DNA of 64,000 bases from Blastobasis lacticolella (taxonomy: Eukaryota; Arthropoda; Insecta; Lepidoptera; Blastobasidae), in the NCBI GenBank assembly GCA_905147135.1, contig LR990041.1:14011907-14075906 (forward strand), read 5' to 3'. The position numbers and the translations under genes are program-made. Of this stretch, positions 56,579 to 64,000 are shown in pieces (the first letter of the stretch is position 1; the number at the start of each line of letters is the position of its first letter). The notes under the pieces were generated by a model. The model did no database searches. It was not told where the DNA came from and saw only the letters and a program-made list of their open reading frames with translations.

Positions 56579-59500
56579 CGGCCATACTGACATGTGCTTC
56601 GTTCTCGAAGTACTTAAACATTGTGATGGTACATCAAGTTAAAACAATTATGGAATAAATTGTAAACATAATTAAAAACGTAAACTATTATATTATTATA
56701 GTAATCTCATCATATTTCATTACAAAGCAGATAAGAATAACATTGATATATCATTTTTATCAATACGAAAAACTACTCAAGTAGGTAAACAAACAATTAG
56801 TAAATTCCATTGACGTAGAACATGTTATCACATAAAGTTTACATAGGTTAACCATAAAATTAAAAATATAAGTTGTGCCTGTTGTATCGTTTATGCTGTG
56901 TTATTTCCACGTGTACAACGTGTACATACAAAAGTTTATAAATATTATGTATGTTTTATATTCGTCACATACTTAACTTTTAAAAACCCATATTTGAAAA
57001 ATAAATAACCATTTACTGTGCATTTCCGCTTTTTTATAGCATTCCAGCTTTCCTTTTTATTTTGTACCCTTATTGATAAATAAATAACCATGTACTTAGC
57101 ATTTCCGCTTTTTTTTCATTGCATTTTAGCTTGTTTTTTATTTACAATTTTAACTAAGTCCAATAGTTAAGTTATTAAGTCAATGAAATCATCAGTAATG
57201 CATGTACGCTTTTTTAAATTTCATAATTATTATTGTAAACCATCACCGGCATCACCTTTACCCGTGATCCTGATAATATTTTTTGTCACTGGCATCACCT
57301 ATACCGGTGATCCTGATAAATGTTGACTATATGCCTTAACATGCCGGGCCCAACACTCACTGCCTGTGAGGCTGACCGACATCGGGCAAGAAAGTCGACC
57401 AAACATAATATATAAACATTAATATAATAAAATTGAATGGGTACGTGTAGTAAATAGAAAATATTAGTGTTTAGTATAAAGTATCTTTTGTTTTTGGAAG
57501 AATACAGTACTTATCGTATGGTATTGTTTCTTATGTGCGTGTAAATAAATGTTTGTTGTTTTACTTCTGGACTTTGTCACAATATAATAAATGGTACTTA
57601 TCAGCCAAATATACCATCATAATCCGTTCGGTCAATTCTGACGTTTGATTTTCCAATCACTATAGGTAGCTAGCAAAAATTTAAATTTTAATCATATGTA
57701 GGGGGAAAGTTATAAGTTCGGACGGAAATTTATAAAGTACGGCATACTAACAATGACGTCATTGTACATTCTACAGTCATATAAATTTGTAAGAAAATTC
57801 AAGTAAATGTATTCACCTAGAACTTGCGTTAAGACGAAACGATCGCAATGTTAATAAACAGAAACATTTTTCTAAATTCACTATATGTACAAATGGTCCC
57901 CACGCTGTGATGGATAAAATGTTCAAGTAATCATATATCCAACAACATAAAAAATCATTAAAAATTGAAATCATTTACCAAAGAAATGAAATCCTTTCTT
58001 GTGCAAAAATGCTATTATAATATTGATGAATTTTTTTAATTACCTCGATTTGAGATAATCCGGATATAGCTATTGTATTATATTATTTATGACACCGTTT
58101 TGAAATTTATGTGAAAAATGACAATACTGCTGATAGAATTAATTGCTAATACAGAATGACATCTTACAAATATGTGAATTATTTAATATTTTGTTTATTG
58201 TACTGTTTATTAGATACTCTCACTTATTTGCAATGCCCTAACAGGGTGCCATATAAATACATGTAAGTACTACATAATATTGTGAAATCTGTTGGAAAAC
58301 TGATACGTAATAAATGAAATGAAATAAATAATCTTTCGAAACCAAAATCTTCGTAATCACTGTACTGGTTTTGAAAATTCTTTCATAGCGGTAGATTATC
58401 CGAATATAGTTTATGGAAACAGGTAAAGGTATATAGTTTATGATAACAAAGCTAGTTCTTTTTAAAATTGTAAGGGGGTTAATCGACTGTTCATACTTGT
58501 TAAACATGGTGTCTTTCTCGGTCCCAAGACGCAGTGCAAAGACCTTTCGCACTTAAAAATATCAGACGAATGTCGGTGGTAGATTTATTTTTTAATTAAG
58601 CGCGATCGATTCTATTATTGGATGTACATTTAAGAGTTAAAAATCTTTCATGTTATATTTCAATGTATGAATAAATACAATAAATAAAGGTACCCATTTT
58701 TAAAAATATCTTGTCGATGTAGGTACTTTAATGAATAGCTTGAATTGAATATTTATTGTGTAGTGACAGTTTGTGGAAATGAAAATGAAGTAAACAAATT
58801 AATATTTTGAGTTAAGCCGGGAACCCACCGAACAAAATGTTGTGTTGTCAACATGTTGGAAACATTGTGCAACAAAAATACGTATGATAGTATTCTTGAG
58901 AGGGAAAACAATTTTTCTTGTAAATTAAGGACAATTGTTAAAACAATACTTTCAGTGGGAAGTGTGGGGCAGGAGATTCAAAAAATTGTCTCAAATATCA
59001 ACGCAAACATAGTAAAATGTTGGAAAGACGTATGTACAGCATTTCCATTGGGTCAATGATTTTAATATTTTCCAATGTGGGTAACTGGTAGGGTTTTGTT
59101 TACATGTTATTTCTTTGTTAAAGGCGGTTGATATCGGTTATTTCTTTTATACGAGGCAAATTAGATGTGTGTTTTTCGTTTTCGATAATCTATGTCAGAC
59201 TATTACAAGTAGGTACTAACTTATTAAAGTTACCTATCAAATTGATGGGAATATAAAGGTTACGATTATCGTTAACTTATTATTTAGAAAACTTAGCAAG
59301 TATTTGTCGGTCAACGCTTCTATGAAAGGATTTCTCAATATTCGTCTGAAATCATTTCTTACGGGATTAATAGAATTTATAGAGAACTTGACTTGGGTTA
59401 ACTTTAACCCCTAATGTAAGGGGGTAAAAACGTACTACGAAATTTGTATGGAAAAAAAAACTTTTTAAGATCGAGATAGGTAGTTACTGTCGGTTTCGTG

Positions 59501-60719
59501 TAGTATGAACATATAACTTAATGAAGTGTAGTGTAACACTGCTGTGAAGTTGTATAATAAAGTGTGTATAATATTCGCACAAATAAATCACATATGCAGT
59601 TCATAAAAGTGGCCATTCTCACATCACAGTATCATATTACTGAATCATATTATTATTGGCGTTAAATCATTTTATGCAATGAATAACTAGAAATCCATTT
59701 TAAAAATACAACAAAAGTATTGTTATTGAAAAAGAAATTATGCGATTACCGTTTTTAACGGTTTCAGTTGGCATTTACATACTTTTGTATTTAAAATTTA
59801 ACTTTAATATGGGGAAAATATAGCGTCTACATAGAAAATAAATTTAAATAAAATAAATTTAAACTTATTCTTTCAAACTAGTCAGTATAGTTTGAAGCAC
59901 GAGTTTCAGGGATTAAGTCGTCCGCGTCTTATGCAGTATTAATGCAGAACCCTTCAGGGTGTTACCTGCTACCGTTTTAGCGATGTCGCTCCCATCGTCG
60001 ATTTAAACAAGGTGTTCCAGTCTCGCAACGTGATGAAAACAGCACGGCGCAAGTCCAGGTTTAGGTCTCGTTCCGTTCTTCAGAGGGGAAGTCCGTAAGT
60101 CGTGCAAGACATCGTAGATTGTAGTGACGATGCCCATTTACTTGTAGAAGGGCCTCGTGTGTTATCTGAAAAATGGAAACAGCACAGTACCATGTTCGCT
60201 CGATCATTCCTGACCCTATGGTTGTAAAACATCCGCTACTACTAGCCGTCTTGTAGTATGTAACTCAAAGCAATACTCTTTTTTTTTCAAGGAAAAACAA
60301 ATCGAAATTAATAGACATCACTAACATTTTTACTCATTGACGTTCATTCACACTTTTGTAATATGTAGGTACTTGTAGGTAGATTGCTCCATCGGCAGGA
60401 GTCCAACTCTTAAATTTATGATGCTGATGAAAAGGTACTGCTGTACTAGTCATGCTTATATAACGTGCACGTACACCTGTTAAGCTATAAACTTAGAATA
60501 GCAATTTATCAATAGTTAAAATCAAAGTAGTATCTATCAATATCCTGTCAGCTCATGTTTTATTCTTTAACCAAACCTGTACTAGGTCCATCGGATATAC
60601 TTAGTCATAGGTAACACAGTCGATCGGCTACTACACAAAAAAAAACTAAACATAAAAAGTAATTCACATTAACGTTACATAGTGCAAATAACCTAACACA
60701 AACCAATTTGGAATTAAAC

Positions 60720-60753
<34 letters not shown>

Positions 60754-61292
60754 TTACATTCATTTGGTAAATTATTTCTTACCAACAAAAAATTACAAAG
60801 ACTTTTTTTTTTGAATGTTGTAGGCAGCTTTTCAAAATAATTTAAAAAGTATCGACGGTCAAAGTTAAAATTATAATCAAAGCATACCCTCATTAAACAA
60901 ATAATTTTCAAATTTTACTGTTGTGTTCGTATTCGTTTCTGGACAGGAACTTTAGTTTTAAATCCATTGTAAAATTAATTAAATTGTAATTCTGCCACTA
61001 AGTTGGTGCATAGCAACTTATGACTTTCTCGACTTTCTCAATTTGTTCGTTACACATTCGATGAGAGAAATGAATGAACGACTCACCGATTAAAAACTGT
61101 AAATAGCAGTTTCGTCGAGGACCAAACATCGTAGTCCCGCATCTGCATTCTGCAGGTACTCGCCGTTCCGCGTCGTAAGAAGAATCCAGCTTCCACAGGC
61201 TCGTGCGGGCGGAAAGATCACGACGTAACATAAAAAAAATAAGAATGTTAGAAATATTGTAGGACGTTGCGAGTCCTTTATCCCACTTCTGA
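56579..61292 (-). other. Non-coding interior of the LTR element
   Basis: AT-rich, with small ORFs only (longest about 104 codons at 58238-58552). Notable items: a tandem pair of about 45-bp units at 57243-57330 (GGCATCACCT..ACC.GTGATCCTGATAA); a GC-richer block at about 59930-60165 with splice-like borders; an (AT)n run at 60721-60753. The ORF at 61090-61329 (minus) starts in the LTR and has no known domain. Confidence 0.6.
60721..60753. repeat. (AT)n microsatellite
   Basis: About 33 bases of almost pure AT dinucleotides inside the LTR element. Confidence 0.9.
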
Positions 61293-62116
61293 TGTTAGAT
61301 AGGGTGTATAGAGTGTACAGATCTCGCATGTGAATTTAAGTATTTAGAAGATATTAATGATGGTGGTCTAGTATTTTATCGAAAACTAAGGGTGGAAAGC
61401 TTAATGAAATAAAAATAGGGCACATTAGTTAAATATAAATAGCTATTTATTCCAGACAGGAAAAGCATATTTAAACTCACATATTGGATCAAATTAGATA
61501 ACTTATTATATCATAGGATAGGCAATCATAGCAAACAAAGTTACATGGGAAATATAACAATATATTCTGAACATAATAATACATGGCAAAATACAAAATC
61601 CCTAAAAATGGGACAATAGTATTACGTATGATTCAATCAATAACCGATTATATAGATGAATAAAACTAATACAAAATATAAAGCAACAATAAAACAATGC
61701 AAGTTTGTACTTAACTCTGTGCCGGGTCTGGAGCAACAAGGCCCTCCCAGTCTCTCGACTGGGTTTATATAACCAACATTCAAACGGAAGTTAGAAGCCG
61801 TTACATTTCAACCAATGACAGCACGTTATAATAATTCTAATTAACTATGAAATATTGTGCAAAGATAATAACCAAATTCATCGAAATAGTTCTTAAAACT
61901 ATTTTAAATAATTATAAGATACATTAAATATTTGGAAACCAAACTTTTAGTTAATTAGTACTGAATGTGCTCAAAGATTAAACATCGTTCAGGAGTTTCG
62001 TACATTCGTTCTGAAACGACTATAATTTTATTTGGCAATATTATTTATAATTAATGACGATAGTTTTACTTTTAAATAACAATTAAAAATAGACTATAAT
62101 ACCATATAATATAACA
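61293..62116 (-). repeat. LTR (5' LTR if the element reads on the minus strand)
   Basis: 824 bp, identical to the LTR at 55755-56578 except at four positions (for example AAACTCACAT versus AAACACACAT, and CAACAAGGCC versus CAACAAAGCC). The interior side reads TCAGAAGTGGGATAAAGG on the minus strand. Confidence 0.85.
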
Positions 62117-62194
62117 CATGCAACTGCGTCGAAATATCGATTACCAGAAATACAAGACTAACCGTGGTAATAAATCCGATAACTAGTGTGATGA

Positions 62195-62880
62195 AACCTT
62201 TCAAAATACTTTCCATCGGTTCTTGAAGCACTCGTGATAGTCTTCTTTAGAGAGGTTCTCAACTACTTCTGTAAAAACATTCCAAGCATCGTCAGGGCTA
62301 TCAAATTGAATGCCACGCTGTCCTAGTTTCACTTTTGGAAAAATAAAGAAGTCACACGGAACAAGATCACGACTATAAGGCGGGTGGGTTAATTCTTGAT
62401 CTCAGTGTTCCTTAAAAATGTTTGTGTGAGTTACGCTTTGTGCAGCGATGCATTATCATGGTGCAAATAGAGCCCTCTCAAAGCCATCTTTGGACGTTCT
62501 GGTTAAACACACCAAATACGGTTGATAAACACACTTCAGAGTATCATTGTTTAGTAAGAGTTTTTTGAGTGTCCAGGGAAATTGTCGAGAAATGGCCACT
62601 CGCGAAAAAGAATGTTGTCACCATTTTTTTTCCACACTGCGCCTACGTTTGACTTTCCTGAGAGGTTCTTCGTCTGGAAACACCCAAACCGTTAACTGCT
62701 AGAGGAGCTAGTGGATTGATAGACCCAACTTTCATCTCCAGTAATTTCTTAAATATATTCCGTCCTTCGCCATTTTCGAATTTTGCAATCATTTCCTTGC
62801 ACCATGTCACGCAAGGTTCATAGGTATCAGGATAAAAGTCACGAATGGAGTCACGAGCCAATCACAATCATTCACTAACA
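62195..62880 (-). pseudogene. Mariner-type transposase remnant
   Basis: Minus-strand frames give, in order, VTWCKEMIAKFENGEGRN, then in another frame TGDESWVYQS (first catalytic Asp), VFPDEEPLRKVKR, LHHDNASLHK (second Asp), and after a further shift HPPYSRDLVPCDFFIFPKVK (third Asp) and ECFKNRW. This is the DD(34)D catalytic domain of a mariner element. The N-terminal DNA-binding part is missing, there are several frameshifts and stops, and no terminal inverted repeats are apparent. It lies between the LTR element and the FAR gene and is inactive. Confidence 0.85.
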
Positions 62881-63229
62881 TAGATATAATAATCAGCTGT
62901 TCATGTAACGGTGGCCATATTTTTTACTAATATAGGTTTATCAGGGGTTTATAGAAGGGATTAGTTTTCTTTAAGTTATGAAGCCGTTATTGAGCGTTTT
63001 AGCGTTTATGAATAATGTTTTTCAAGAACCACATTTTAGCAAGCTTATGAACCTCTCATAACTTTTTATGAATAAGACCGATAGTCTGTTTTTATTCGAC
63101 GTTTTTCTGTTCGGTAAGGTTATTTGAGTTAAGTATCAAAACTGTTGGCACAGGGATTCCAAGAACTGTTTACTGAATTTCTTGTTCCATTTGAATAACT
63201 GTTTTAATGGCGTTAACGCATTACATAGT
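62881..63229. other. 3' flank of the FAR gene
   Basis: AT-rich; contains the likely polyadenylation hexamer at 63091-63096. Nothing else seen. Confidence 0.4.
63091..63096 (-). terminator. Probable polyadenylation signal of the FAR gene
   Basis: AATAAA on the minus strand about 135 bases after the stop codon at 63230-63232. Confidence 0.4.
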
Positions 63230-63670
63230 TTAAGTTTCCTTTAACAGAAATGTTTTTAAACCAACAACATAACATTTTATATAATCGTCCCAATTTATGG
63301 AAGAAACATCAACATTAAAGGTTTCTTTGTCAGCTTTTTCCAAGTTAAGATGTAGTTCTCTCACGTTGTAGTCTGTCATAAGGAACTGATTTAGAGTGAA
63401 GAACCCAAGGACTCTACCCAATTCCAGTATTTGCTTATGAAACTTCATCATTCTGAAAAAGAAAGAAATCGAGGGTAAGAGATACAATAAAAAAAAGAAA
63501 ATACAAGTGTAACTCGATGTGTTCTCTCTTAAATTACCTTGGTTTGCGACCCAAAATATATTCTAGCCCATTGACGAAATATGCAGGAACAGTTTGAAGG
63601 AAGAACGAAAGAATGGCATACAATATCCACCATTTAATTATCATTAGTTTAGGAGAAAAAATTGATTCAC
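63230..63670 (-). CDS. Fatty acyl-CoA reductase (FAR), last two exons
   Basis: FARs reduce fatty acyl-CoA to fatty alcohol with NADPH and serve wax, cuticle and moth pheromone synthesis. Exons 63538-63670 (133 bp) and 63230-63452 (223 bp) have GT/AG borders: acceptors TTTATATTTACAG and TTTCTTTCTTTTTCAG, donor CCAAG/GTAATT. The phases join correctly across Pro-Arg. The first carries WWILYAILSFFLQTVPAYFV, a hydrophobic segment, then NGLEYILGRKPR. The second carries MMKFHKQILELGRVLGFFT and FNVDVSSINWDDYIKCYVVG then LKTFLLKET and stop. This is the C-terminal FAR domain (PF03015: F.FD...IDW..Y.....G.R.FL.KE). The NAD-binding domain lies beyond base 64000. The protein ends directly after the KE motif, without the extra basic and hydrophobic tail many FARs have. 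The clade cannot be fixed. Confidence 0.9.
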
Positions 63671-64000
63671 CTGTAAATATAAAATTATTACGTTTGTTGT
63701 ACCTACATTGAGACAAAATTAAATGTCATTGATACAACGAGCGATTTTCATGCTTTACCTCGAGTTTAATGTTCTACCTCTGCTTGCAATAAGCGAAAGG
63801 ATGCTCATAAATAGGTGATAGGTAGACGCACGTGCTATAATAACATTGTTTTAAAATTCGCGAACTTACTCGACAAGACGTTTGATCACAACGTGACTTA
63901 TTATAAACTCATAGTGTGTCACGAGATTGTCGAGGGAAAAGGGGCGAAATCTTCACGTATGGATTAAGTAATAGCCTAAGCAAAAATAAGAGAAGACAAA
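63671..64000 (-). other. FAR intron
   Basis: No exon with FAR similarity was found between 63671 and the window end. The next upstream exon should end with one base of a codon (the exon at 63670 begins in phase 1). Confidence 0.5.

Larger units (their letters stand above)
55751..62120 (-). mobile_element. Complete non-autonomous LTR retrotransposon
   Basis: Two direct 824-bp repeats (55755-56578 and 61293-62116), differing at four positions by eye, enclose 4,714 bp. Both begin TGTTA and end TAACA, and the whole is flanked by CATG on each side (55751-55754, 62117-62120): a 4-bp target duplication. Minus orientation is favoured by the TATA box and AATAAA placement in the LTRs. The interior is very AT-rich, with no ORF above about 105 codons and no protease, RT, RNase H or integrase motif in any frame. 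So it must depend on proteins from another element. I see no clear TGG-type primer site or purine tract. Confidence 0.85.

Noticed and set aside
1..64000. CRISPR arrays, operons or prokaryotic systems
   Set aside because: The sequence is an insect nuclear genome with spliced genes; the short tandem repeats seen lack the regular repeat-spacer pattern.

Overview
The window is nuclear DNA from an insect, almost certainly a moth or butterfly. It is AT-rich and intron-rich. Its dispersed repeats are the kinds usual in Lepidoptera: tRNA-headed SINEs, RTE-type LINE fragments ending in (GAT)n, CR1/Jockey-like LINE 3' ends, MITEs and a mariner relic. Two host genes belong to lipid metabolism. The species cannot be fixed from the sequence alone. 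Most of the 64 kb is transposon debris, and the long uninterrupted ORFs are nearly all LINE fragments or chance.

Four host-gene pieces can be supported, all on the minus strand. (1) A single 139-bp exon at 2321-2459 has consensus splice sites and encodes part of a pancreatic-lipase-family protein. (2) A complete four-exon gene at 49195-51427 encodes a 245-residue AIG1/ADTRP-type membrane protein with both presumed catalytic residues. (3) A decayed paralogue of it lies at 42044-43469, with only exons 1 and 4 left and several disabling changes. (4) The last two exons of a fatty acyl-CoA reductase (FAR) lie at 63230-63670, with the rest of the gene beyond the right edge. One further spliced-looking exon (15766-16094) is open but unassigned.

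Layout: 1-20 kb holds the lipase exon among SINEs, MITEs and RTE or CR1-like LINE fragments. 21-32 kb holds several terminal-inverted-repeat elements, including a 2.1-kb composite and a MITE nested in a MITE, plus a degenerate EN-RT LINE. 32.7-46 kb is bracketed by two inverted copies of a foldback element with about 104-bp subrepeats, and includes the AIG1 pseudogene. 46.8-48.9 kb holds a hAT MITE inserted in an RTE fragment, and a minisatellite. 49-51.5 kb is the intact AIG1-like gene. 55.7-62.1 kb is a complete, young LTR element: two 824-bp LTRs, about 99.5% identical, with a 4-bp target duplication but no recognisable gag or pol. 62.2-64 kb holds a mariner remnant and the end of the FAR gene.

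The strongest points of interest are the non-coding LTR element, the intact gene and pseudogene pair of AIG1, and two cases in which a short element shares its 3' tail with a LINE present in the same window.
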